Below, one piece after another: positions 24,215-31,907 of a stretch of DNA of 56,044 nt. Made by a program: the position numbers and the translations under genes. This stretch comes from CAZJWR01 sp964549765 (GTDB lineage Bacteria; Zixibacteria; MSB-5A5; GN15; JAAZOE01). The notes under the pieces are model-generated. The model was not told the origin of the DNA, ran no database searches, and saw only the letters and a list, made by a program, of their open reading frames with translations. The stretch covers positions 1-56,044 of the forward strand of contig CAZJWR010000022.1 of NCBI GenBank assembly GCA_964549765.1, written 5' to 3'. Position 1 is the first letter of the stretch; every line of letters begins with the position of its first letter.

Positions 24215-24982
24215 ATGGAGATAAGAATCGGCACCTCCGGCTACAGTTTCGAGGATTGGCGGGGCGTGTTCTATCCCGGCCAGATCGACAAAGGGAAAAT
24301 GCTGGATTATTACCAGAATTATTTCGACACGGTCGAAATCAACTCGACTTATTACCGCATCCCGCATCCGGCGGTGCTTTATAACATGGCCAAAAAGACC
24401 AAACCCGAATTCGAATTTATCGTCAAGGCCAACCAAAACCTGACGCATCAGCGCAAGCAAATCGAAACACCCATCGCCGAGTTCAAGGAATCGATCCGGC
24501 CGCTGGTCGACCGCGGTCAGCTGAAGGGTATCCTGGCGCAGTTTCCCTGGTCGTTTAAATATTCCTCGACCAATCTGGCCTACCTGACGACGTGTCGGGA
24601 ATTACTCCGACCGTACCCTTTCTATGTGGAATTTCGCAACGACAGCTGGATGCGGAAGGATACTTACGAGACAATGAAAAATAACAACATCCGGTACGTC
24701 TCGGTCGATGGGCCGCGCCTGCGGGGATTGTTGCCGCCGGAATTGATCACTATCGGCGATACCGCCTACGTCCGATTGCACGGCCGCAACGCCGATCATT
24801 GGTGGGGCGGCGGAAACCTCCGATACGATTACCTGTATGATGAATCCGAATTGCAGGAATGGAAGGACCAGCTTGACCGGATAAAAGGGGAGACCAGGAA
24901 AGCTTTCATCTTCTTTAACAATTGCCACCTCGGGCAGGCGGTCAGAAACGCCCGGCAGTTGATGCGTATGCTGGACCTATAA
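24215..24982 (+). CDS. DUF72 family protein
   Basis: The ATG at 24215 follows GGAGCGGCGGAG immediately after the assembly gap and opens with MEIRIGTSGYSFEDWRG, the conserved DUF72 start; the frame continues into the N run but this start is natural. The 255 residues keep the family landmarks FYP, EINSTYYRIP, LAQFPWSF, VEFRNDSW, RLHGRN..WW and FFNNCH. DUF72 proteins adopt a TIM-barrel fold; a metal-dependent role has been suggested but no reaction is established. The length is normal for the family. Upstream regulation is hidden by the gap. Confidence 0.93.
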   Translation: MEIRIGTSGYSFEDWRGVFYPGQIDKGKMLDYYQNYFDTVEINSTYYRIPHPAVLYNMAKKTKPEFEFIVKANQNLTHQRKQIETPIAEFKESIRPLVDRGQLKGILAQFPWSFKYSSTNLAYLTTCRELLRPYPFYVEFRNDSWMRKDTYETMKNNNIRYVSVDGPRLRGLLPPELITIGDTAYVRLHGRNADHWWGGGNLRYDYLYDESELQEWKDQLDRIKGETRKAFIFFNNCHLGQAVRNARQLMRMLDL

Positions 24983-25025
24983 TTTTTGTTGACTAACTTT
25001 TGACAATCAAATAAGTTCTGCGGCG

Positions 25026-25952
25026 ATGGATGAATATTTGCAGCTGAAGCAAATCACGAAACGGTATGGATCGACCGTAGCCGTCAATGCTCTTGACCTG
25101 GACGTGCCCAAGGGGCGGATATTCGGGATAATCGGTCCCAATGGCGCCGGCAAGACGACCACCATCCGGATGATCATGAATATTATCGCGCCGGATTCCG
25201 GCGAGATACTGCTTGAGGGCAAACCCGTCGATAGCTCCTTCAAGAATATCGTCGGATACCTCCCGGAAGAGCGCGGTCTGTACAAGAAGATGACCCTGCG
25301 CGAAGTCATCCTCTATCTGGGACGGCTGAAAACAACTCCCCGGAAAAAAATCGAAGCGAACACGGATGGCTGGTTGAAGCGAATGGATCTGCTGGACTAT
25401 AAGAACCGCCGGGTCGAGGAATTGTCCAAAGGGATGCAGCAGAAGCTGCAGTTCATCACTACCCTGATTCACGAACCCAGTATTATCATTCTCGATGAGA
25501 TTTTCTCCGGTCTCGATCCGCTGAATGTCGAACTGATAAAAAACGTACTTCTCGAATTACGCAGCGAGGGCCGCACGACTCTCTTTTCGACGCATGTGAT
25601 GGAGCAGGCCGAAAAGCTGTGCGACTATATCTGTATGATCAACCACGGCACGAAGGTGCTCTATGGGACGCTCAGCCATATAAAAAGCGCCTATGGGAAA
25701 AATAGTGTTCATCTCGAAATTGAAGGCGACGGGTCCTTCCTCGAATCTCTCCCGGGAATCGATGCCGTGACACAATTCACGAATTATTACGAGTTGACCT
25801 TGAGCGATGTCTCGAAATCGAATGACGTCTTGAAGGCCGTATCCGAGCGGGTGACCGTGCTGCGCTTTGAGCGGATAACGCCGTCGCTGTACAATATCTT
25901 CATTCAAGAAGCCGGGGAGAAGAAGACGGATCGGGAGGCGGCCGATGCGTAA
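25026..25952 (+). CDS. ABC exporter ATPase (NatA-like)
   Basis: The 308 residues contain Walker A GPNGAGKT (37-44), signature LSKGMQ (133-138), Walker B IIILDE (153-158) and SGLDP as D-loop, with a C-terminal extension of about 90 residues typical of ABC-2 exporters that act on sodium, drugs or polymers. It energises the permease encoded by the next gene, which it overlaps by eight bases. The substrate is unknown; the NatAB (sodium export) comparison is by overall resemblance. The ATG follows the DUF72 gene after 43 bases. Confidence 0.93.
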   Translation: MDEYLQLKQITKRYGSTVAVNALDLDVPKGRIFGIIGPNGAGKTTTIRMIMNIIAPDSGEILLEGKPVDSSFKNIVGYLPEERGLYKKMTLREVILYLGRLKTTPRKKIEANTDGWLKRMDLLDYKNRRVEELSKGMQQKLQFITTLIHEPSIIILDEIFSGLDPLNVELIKNVLLELRSEGRTTLFSTHVMEQAEKLCDYICMINHGTKVLYGTLSHIKSAYGKNSVHLEIEGDGSFLESLPGIDAVTQFTNYYELTLSDVSKSNDVLKAVSERVTVLRFERITPSLYNIFIQEAGEKKTDREAADA

Positions 25953-27252
25953 ATTCTGGACGATAGTCACGGCCGAATACACTCAGGTGGTAAAGAAGAA
26001 ATCCTTCATCGTCGGGATTATCCTCACGCCCGCCTTTATGCTTCTCGTCACCGTATTGCCGGCGCTCCTGGCCGACCGTGGCGTATCTCAGCAGGTGCGG
26101 TACGCCGTCATCGACATTGACGGTCAGGGAATAGGACAGCGCTTCGCGCAGGCGTTGACGAGATATAAACTCGACGATGATTCTACGACCGATGCCTATA
26201 GCCTGGCGCGGCTGTATTCGATGACGGGCGCGTCGGCCGACCAGGTCGATTCCTTGAGAAGCGCTCTCGATACGGCCATCGCGGACGGTCAATTGAAATA
26301 TTACATGGTGATATTTCACAACGTCGTCAACAACGACTCGGCGCTGCTGGTTTCCAAGTCAATCAATTTTCGGACGTCGGCCCGTTTCGACGCTCGAATC
26401 TCGGCAATCCTCGCCGAAATGCGGCTCGAACATTCCAATATTAACCTCCCGATCGACTCCGTCATGGCCATGACCCGTCGCGTCGAAATGCTGGAGGCGT
26501 CGCCCGGCGGCAAGAAGCGCGATTTCATGACGGTTTATTTCGGCGCCTTTATCTTCATCATGATCATTTTTATGTCGGTCATCGGCTTCGGACAGATTCT
26601 GATGCGGTCGGTCATCGAAGAGAAAAATTCCCGCATCATGGAAGTGTTGGTGTCGTCGGTGTCGCCGTTTCAATTGATGCTGGGCAAAGTGGTCGGGCTG
26701 GGCGCGGCCAATCTGACCCAGATCGCCATATGGGTGGGAATCGGCATAGTGTTGTTCTCGTATCGGGCGGCCCTCAGCGTGCCGGCCGAAGTGGCCGATA
26801 TCGTTTTCAATCCCGTCCTGATCGTCTTTTTCGTTCTGTTCCTGATTATCGCCTATGTCATGTACGCCTCGATCTTCGCCTTCATCGGTTCCATCTGCAA
26901 CAGCGACAAGGAAGCCCAGAATTTCATGTTTCCCATCATCATATCGCTGATGCTGCCGATTCTGCTCCTGATGTACATCATCCAGGAACCGGATTCGACG
27001 CTTTCGGTCGTTTTGTCCATGATTCCCATCCTGACGCCGACTATGATGGTCGCGCGGCTTAATATTGCCGCTCCCGAAACCTTCAATCTTGCCGATCCAA
27101 TAATACTGGAGGCGGTGATCGGCGTCGTCATCGCGCTGGCCTTCACCGTCTTTCTGGTATGGGTCACGGCCAGGGTGTTCCGCATCGGCATTCTCATGTA
27201 CGGCAAGCGGCCGACCCTGCCGGAAATCATCAAATGGGTGCGTTACGCATGA
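25945..27252 (+). CDS. ABC-2 type exporter permease (NatB-like)
   Basis: The 435 residues have the NatB layout: an N-terminal membrane segment after MRKFWTIVTAEYTQVVKKK, a ~150-residue extracytoplasmic domain (about 40-190), then five or six membrane segments from about 195 to the end, including the conserved ERNSRIMEVL-like EEKNSRIMEVLVSSVSP. It pairs with the upstream ATPase (8-base overlap, with GGGAGG inside the upstream gene). Its last four bases overlap the carboxypeptidase start (ATGA). This NatAB-DacA linkage suggests co-expression with cell-wall remodelling but does not prove a shared function. Confidence 0.92.
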   Translation: MRKFWTIVTAEYTQVVKKKSFIVGIILTPAFMLLVTVLPALLADRGVSQQVRYAVIDIDGQGIGQRFAQALTRYKLDDDSTTDAYSLARLYSMTGASADQVDSLRSALDTAIADGQLKYYMVIFHNVVNNDSALLVSKSINFRTSARFDARISAILAEMRLEHSNINLPIDSVMAMTRRVEMLEASPGGKKRDFMTVYFGAFIFIMIIFMSVIGFGQILMRSVIEEKNSRIMEVLVSSVSPFQLMLGKVVGLGAANLTQIAIWVGIGIVLFSYRAALSVPAEVADIVFNPVLIVFFVLFLIIAYVMYASIFAFIGSICNSDKEAQNFMFPIIISLMLPILLLMYIIQEPDSTLSVVLSMIPILTPTMMVARLNIAAPETFNLADPIILEAVIGVVIALAFTVFLVWVTARVFRIGILMYGKRPTLPEIIKWVRYA

Positions 27253-28184
27253 CGAGAAAAATCAAAGCATACGGCGTTCTCTTCGTCGTCCTGATTTTGG
27301 TAACGCTTGCGGTCTATGGCACCGGCTCGGACAAACAGCCGCCGGTCGTCTATAGCTACCCGACGCTTGCCGAAATCTCAGGCGATCCCGAACCGCCGAC
27401 GTCGCGGCGTATGGCCATTAATGCCCGGTCCGTACTGCTCGTGGACAACAGCACCGGCGCGTGGCTGTATACCAAGAAGGCATTGGACACCCGCCCCATC
27501 GCCTCGCTTACCAAGCTGCTGACCGCGATGGTCTATCTCGATACCCATCCCAACCTCGATACGGTCGTCTATATTTCCGGACGGGACTGCTACAAGTCGG
27601 CCAAATCGCATCTGAGAGAAGGGGAGGGGTACAAAGCATCCGAGCTTCTGTCGATCGCCTTGATGGCGTCCGATAACCGCGCTGCTCGCGCCCTCGCAAC
27701 GGCCTCGGAACTACCGCGCCAGGCGTTTATCGACCGCATGAACGCCAAGGCTCGCGAATTGGGCATGATGAATACCAAAATATTTGAGGTCACCGGGCTG
27801 GATGAGCGAAATATTTCCACGGCGGCCGATATTGCAACCATGGTGAATGCCGCGATGAAATACCCCCAGATCAAGAAGGTCAGCTCCACCTATCGGCTTC
27901 GTATCAAGGTTCAGAACAAGAAACGATACAAAAATTTCGTCAACACCAATCGTCTGGTGCTTTCCAAATGGCATGTCCTGCTGGGCAAGACCGGTTTTAT
28001 CCGCGAGTCCGACTATTGTCTCGGGACCATTCTCAAAAGCAAATCCGGCCAGGAAATCACCGTCGTCGTGCTGGGGTCGCCGACCAACAGCACCCGTTTC
28101 CGGGTGGCCCGCAAACTGGCCGATTTCGGCTTCAAATATGCCGGGAGGATTAAAAATGACGCGCATGAAATCGCCGGTCGATGA
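27249..28184 (+). CDS. D-alanyl-D-alanine carboxypeptidase (peptidase S11)
   Basis: The ATG at 27249 overlaps the permease stop (ATGA). The 311 residues begin with a signal or anchor segment (about 7-24) and contain the three penicillin-binding motifs in S11 form: SLTK (Ser86 nucleophile, Lys89), SDN (141-143) and KTG (247-249). The enzyme trims the terminal D-Ala from peptidoglycan pentapeptides in the periplasm, limiting cross-linking. The C-terminal membrane-anchoring domain of PBP5/6 is absent; the protein ends soon after the catalytic domain. It overlaps the following coiled-coil gene by 29 bases. Confidence 0.94.
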   Translation: MTRKIKAYGVLFVVLILVTLAVYGTGSDKQPPVVYSYPTLAEISGDPEPPTSRRMAINARSVLLVDNSTGAWLYTKKALDTRPIASLTKLLTAMVYLDTHPNLDTVVYISGRDCYKSAKSHLREGEGYKASELLSIALMASDNRAARALATASELPRQAFIDRMNAKARELGMMNTKIFEVTGLDERNISTAADIATMVNAAMKYPQIKKVSSTYRLRIKVQNKKRYKNFVNTNRLVLSKWHVLLGKTGFIRESDYCLGTILKSKSGQEITVVVLGSPTNSTRFRVARKLADFGFKYAGRIKNDAHEIAGR

Positions 28185-28578
28185 ACTCGTCGACGGTCTC
28201 GATGCCATCGGGTCAATCCTCGATGAAAACCTGCCGCTGATCAAGGCCCGCCTGTCGGATATCAGCGAGCAGCAAGCAGCCAATACAGGCGATATTAACG
28301 ACATACGCCGGTCGGTCAAAATAGCCGACGAAGCCAACGCGGAATTGAACAAAGCCGTCACCAATCTCGATATCCGCATCGAGGAAATCCTCGGTACGAT
28401 AGGCGCGCTGGGGCGGCGTCTGGACCAGTTGCAGAAATCCATGCTGGATCTCATGGAAGCCCTAGATCAACGCCGCGGCGAAACCGAGCTGGCCGATACC
28501 GTCAAGAGCCTTGAGGATAGGCTGAAACGGCTGGAGGGCGGAACAAACCGCCTTCGTGATTTCCCCGAGCGCCTTTAG
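28156..28578 (+). CDS. Small coiled-coil protein
   Basis: The ATG at 28156 has GGGAGG eight bases upstream and lies inside the end of the carboxypeptidase gene (29-base overlap). The 140 residues are almost wholly alpha-helical with heptad patterns (LDAIGSILDENLPLIKARL, LDIRIEEILGTIGALGRRL, VKSLEDRLKRLEGG). There is no signal peptide, membrane segment or Cys. It is probably a cytoplasmic oligomer or adaptor; the function is unknown. The start and ribosome site make it a real gene, not a shadow of the overlapping frame. Confidence 0.75.
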   Translation: MTRMKSPVDELVDGLDAIGSILDENLPLIKARLSDISEQQAANTGDINDIRRSVKIADEANAELNKAVTNLDIRIEEILGTIGALGRRLDQLQKSMLDLMEALDQRRGETELADTVKSLEDRLKRLEGGTNRLRDFPERL

Positions 28579-28638
28579 CCGTCCGATCTCGACCGTCCGC
28601 TATCATCGTCTATTGCCACCAAACCGCTCGATTTTCTC

Positions 28639-28668
28639 TTGACAATTCTATTGAATTGCCGTCATTAT
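28639..28668 (+). promoter_or_regulatory. Probable promoter of the type IX-sorted gene cluster
   Basis: TTGACA (28639-28644) is followed after 18 bases by CATTAT (28663-28668); TATACT (28666-28671) is an alternative -10 with a long spacer. The leader would be only about 14 bases but still includes the GGGAGG ribosome site. Confidence 0.5.
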
Positions 28669-28688
28669 ACTATAGACGGGAGGCGGCT

Positions 28689-30254
28689 ATGGCAAAGGCA
28701 TATCTTTTCCTGATTACTGTGATCTGCATCGTGACTGGCGTCGGCGACGCATTTGGCGGCTCGATTAATTTCGATGAAGTCCTTTCTTTTTCCGTCCCCG
28801 GGTTGGGGACAATCCAGAAATATGATTTTGGTGACATCAATTTTGACGGGAATCCCGAAATTCTCGCCAGCGACGGGGATATGGCTGTCTTATACTCATA
28901 CACACTCGATTCCGTCCTTTTCGAATTTTCGCTGGATTCGCTGGGGGCACAGAACGACTGGTTCACGTATGGGTTGGTGCTGTCGGATATCAACCGTGAT
29001 TATTTCCCGGATATCATTATCGGCGGCTACTCCACACAAGATCTCCAATTTCCGGCGCTTCGCCTGTATTTCTACAGCGGGACCGGATTTTGGGGAGAAC
29101 CGGATTCGCTGTACATGGAATTCCCCTCTTCAACATCGTGGCTCGTAGCTGGAGATGGACTCGACCTCATTGATGCAGTCGATTTCAACAACGACGGATA
29201 TGCCGAATTTGTATTTTCCTGCGATTCGGGCATAGGCGGGGGACAAATATATCCCGATGTATTATACGGCATTACCAATGTTTATTACTCATTCCCCGAT
29301 TCGATCGCGTTCCATGACAACATTATCCATTCTCGCCCAATGACATTGCCTGATCCATACGCCGATTTTACGGCTATGCAAAATCGCCAGGATAGTTACC
29401 AGGAACTCCCCGGGTATTGGAGAATCAGCCACGTGAACTCGATGCACATTTTTGAGAATATGGTTGATCGCGGCCTGGTGTCGTCCTCGTATTCGCCCGC
29501 ACCCAAATTGCCCTGCAACGAACAATCCATCTCCAGTAATTTCGCCGTCGCGGCTGTGGGAGATATCGATCTGGATGTGGCGGGAGTGGAGATGATTATT
29601 GGTCGGGGCTCGAATAGTTGCTGTTATGATGGTCCGGAACCGATATGCACATCATCGGGAGGAACGGGGCTCTATCACTTCGTCCCGCCCAATCAAGTCG
29701 AAAAACTCTATGATATCCTTCCGGGAAGCATTTCGGGGAGTCCGGTTTACCTGCCGCAGTATCCAGGGTCGTTTTTCAGTCTTTCTGATGACTCCATTTA
29801 TCAATATGAGGGCAGCGATGGATCCTTTATTCAGTCCTCGGCGGTTTCGCTGACCGGCAACAGGAAGTGGACAGACCCTTTCGACGATGATGATCTCTAT
29901 TTGGTGACGACACAATCCAACTCAGTCACCGTATTCGCTCCGAAGGTTATCACTGACGCGGATGGGGGAGAGACCCCGGCGCCGCTGCCCACCACGCTCA
30001 GCCTGGGCAAGCCCTACCCCAACCCGTTCAACGCTGAGCAGACTATTCCGGTTACGGTTAAGACAGGAAGTCATCTGACGGTTGACGTGTATGACATCCT
30101 CGGCCGAAAAATCGAACGGCTGTTCGATGGTGTCGCCGATAAGAGCGTATTCAATCTGACGTGGAATGCGGGGGCGTATGCCACCGGAATATATTTCGTC
30201 CGTGCCGCATCGGAGAACGAAACGGCCGTCGTGTGTTCGATCCTGTTGAAATGA
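28689..30254 (+). CDS. Type IX-secreted FG-GAP-like protein, paralogue 1
   Basis: The ATG at 28689 has GGGAGG upstream and a signal peptide (MAKAYLFLITVICIV...AFG). The 521 residues contain DxNxDGxxD calcium-loop blades of FG-GAP/VCBS type (DFGDINFDGNPEIL, LSDINRDYFPDIIIGGY, AVDFNNDGYAEFVFS), consistent with a seven-bladed propeller. A C-terminal type IX sorting domain (~85 residues) starts at LSLGKPYPNPFN and includes VDVYDILGRKIERLF and the final YFVRA...ILLK. Such domains direct passage through the Por outer-membrane secretion system and then surface attachment. The ligand is unknown. It is the first of three tandem paralogues with 16- and 35-base gaps. Confidence 0.92.
   Translation: MAKAYLFLITVICIVTGVGDAFGGSINFDEVLSFSVPGLGTIQKYDFGDINFDGNPEILASDGDMAVLYSYTLDSVLFEFSLDSLGAQNDWFTYGLVLSDINRDYFPDIIIGGYSTQDLQFPALRLYFYSGTGFWGEPDSLYMEFPSSTSWLVAGDGLDLIDAVDFNNDGYAEFVFSCDSGIGGGQIYPDVLYGITNVYYSFPDSIAFHDNIIHSRPMTLPDPYADFTAMQNRQDSYQELPGYWRISHVNSMHIFENMVDRGLVSSSYSPAPKLPCNEQSISSNFAVAAVGDIDLDVAGVEMIIGRGSNSCCYDGPEPICTSSGGTGLYHFVPPNQVEKLYDILPGSISGSPVYLPQYPGSFFSLSDDSIYQYEGSDGSFIQSSAVSLTGNRKWTDPFDDDDLYLVTTQSNSVTVFAPKVITDADGGETPAPLPTTLSLGKPYPNPFNAEQTIPVTVKTGSHLTVDVYDILGRKIERLFDGVADKSVFNLTWNAGAYATGIYFVRAASENETAVVCSILLK
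29997..30187 (+). repeat. Near-identical type IX sorting-domain DNA, copy 1
   Basis: This segment matches 31615-31805 with about 14 differences over 191 bases, although the rest of the two genes has diverged widely. The pattern suggests recent gene conversion or strong constraint on the sorting tag. Confidence 0.8.
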
Positions 30255-30270
30255 CAGGAGAGGAAGAAGA

Positions 30271-31872
30271 ATGAAACAGATTATTTCATGGTCCTTTGCA
30301 AGGCGGGGCATGATTTTGGTCGCAATCGGTATCCTATTGCTGTTTCAGCATGCTCGAGCCGGCCGCGTCGAATTGACGGAAGTGTATTCTTTCGACGTCC
30401 CTTGTGTCACGGCAATATACGATTATTCGATCAGCGACATCGACTACGACGGTGTTCCCGAGATCCTCATGCGTGGAAACGACAGCGTCTGGCTGTATTC
30501 GCCGGCCGCAGATTCCGTATATTTCAGCACCCGGTGTCAGTCGTACCCGTCTCAGGATATCCTTCTGGCCGACGTGAATCGCGATTCCGTTGCTGACGTT
30601 GTCATTGGTTACTATAATCAGGGATATGACTATACTGACAGCGCCGCGATCATTGACGTGTATGACGGCGCCGCCGGATGGGCTTGCCATAGATATTATC
30701 ACCCGACGCCTCCCTATATATCATATTGGGGTTGGGACAACGAATATTACCACTATTTCGCCGGCCCACCTTTTACCAGTTTCTGCGCCTACGATCTGAA
30801 CAACGACGGCTTCAATGAGTTCTTTTTCTCGTACGGATACGAGGTATATGAAATCCATCCGGGAGGGCTTGAATATGTCCGTCGAATCGGAGGGACCGCC
30901 TATTTGTATTACGCGTACCCCGATTCGCTGGCATGGAATTCCAATGTACTGGTATCAAATTCAACCATTCGGTATTTCAACGACCGAAGCCTTATGACTG
31001 CCACCGTCAAAGACACTGTCGAACATACCGGCAACGGCCCGGATTATGTTATATCCTCGACCCGAGTGACTCTGGTGACGTCGGCGGGTTTCAGGTACCT
31101 TCGGCTTCTGGATCCCGAACCGTCTCCGTCAGCCGAAAAGACTCTTCTGGATTATAAGCAAGTCTCAGGCGCCTTTTGCCAAGCGTACGGACAGATCGAG
31201 GCTGACAATCCCGATCCCGACTTCCTTATCTTCTACTACACCGATAATTATAATTACAACACCGGGGAAGGTTCGTCAACCTACGAAAATCGCCTATATA
31301 GAGCCATCGCGCCGGATTCGGGCCAATTAATCTGGAAAAAAACAGGGACTCCGCTTCGAAACGCTGTCTGCCTTCCACAATTCGCCGGTTCGTATTTCGC
31401 CGCGCTCGGCAGCTGTTTCTATCGATTCTCCGGAGACACCCGAGAACAGGTCGATTCCGTCGGGTGCGCGCCGTCGGGAAATTGCAGATGGGACTATCCA
31501 TTCGAACCATATCAGCCCTATTTGATCGTCACTTCGGGCGGACATGTCGCGATATATACATTTACGGAAGTCACCGACGCCGATGACGACACCCCGCTGC
31601 CACTTCCGAAAACCCTCAGCCTGGGCAAGCCCTATCCCAACCCGTTCAACGCTGAGCAAACTATTCCGGTTACGGTCAAGACAGGAAGTCATCTGACGGT
31701 TGACGTGTATGACATCCTCGGTCGGAAGATCGAACGACTGTTCGACGGTATCGCCGATAAGAGCGAATTCAATCTAACGTGGAATGCGGGGGCCCATGCC
31801 TCCGGCGTTTATTTCGTGAAAGCAGCCTCCGGTGATCAAACAACGGTGGTCAGGTCGATTTTGATAAAGTGA
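30271..31872 (+). CDS. Type IX-secreted FG-GAP-like protein, paralogue 2
   Basis: The ATG at 30271 follows AGGAGAGGA. The 533 residues start with a signal peptide (ISWSFARRGMILVAIGILLL...ARA) and share the architecture of the upstream gene: propeller blades with SISDIDYDGVPEILMRG, LADVNRDSVADVVIGYY and AYDLNNDGFNEFFFS, then a C-terminal sorting domain from LSLGKPYPNPFN. The propeller sequence is far more diverged from paralogue 1 than the sorting domain. Several conserved Cys in the propeller may form disulphides outside the cell. The ligand is unknown; co-transcription with its neighbours is likely. Confidence 0.92.
   Translation: MKQIISWSFARRGMILVAIGILLLFQHARAGRVELTEVYSFDVPCVTAIYDYSISDIDYDGVPEILMRGNDSVWLYSPAADSVYFSTRCQSYPSQDILLADVNRDSVADVVIGYYNQGYDYTDSAAIIDVYDGAAGWACHRYYHPTPPYISYWGWDNEYYHYFAGPPFTSFCAYDLNNDGFNEFFFSYGYEVYEIHPGGLEYVRRIGGTAYLYYAYPDSLAWNSNVLVSNSTIRYFNDRSLMTATVKDTVEHTGNGPDYVISSTRVTLVTSAGFRYLRLLDPEPSPSAEKTLLDYKQVSGAFCQAYGQIEADNPDPDFLIFYYTDNYNYNTGEGSSTYENRLYRAIAPDSGQLIWKKTGTPLRNAVCLPQFAGSYFAALGSCFYRFSGDTREQVDSVGCAPSGNCRWDYPFEPYQPYLIVTSGGHVAIYTFTEVTDADDDTPLPLPKTLSLGKPYPNPFNAEQTIPVTVKTGSHLTVDVYDILGRKIERLFDGIADKSEFNLTWNAGAHASGVYFVKAASGDQTTVVRSILIK
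31615..31805 (+). repeat. Near-identical type IX sorting-domain DNA, copy 2
   Basis: The partner of 29997-30187. The third paralogue's sorting domain (from about 33230) encodes a similar protein but is clearly diverged in DNA. Confidence 0.8.
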
Positions 31873-31907
31873 GAAGGAAATAGCAGTTGAAGGGGAGGAA
31901 AACCATA

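Noticed and set aside
25000..25025. Promoter for the NatA-like gene in the short gap after the DUF72 gene
   Set aside because: TTGACT/TTGACA-like -35 boxes are present, but no -10 with adequate match fits before the ATG.
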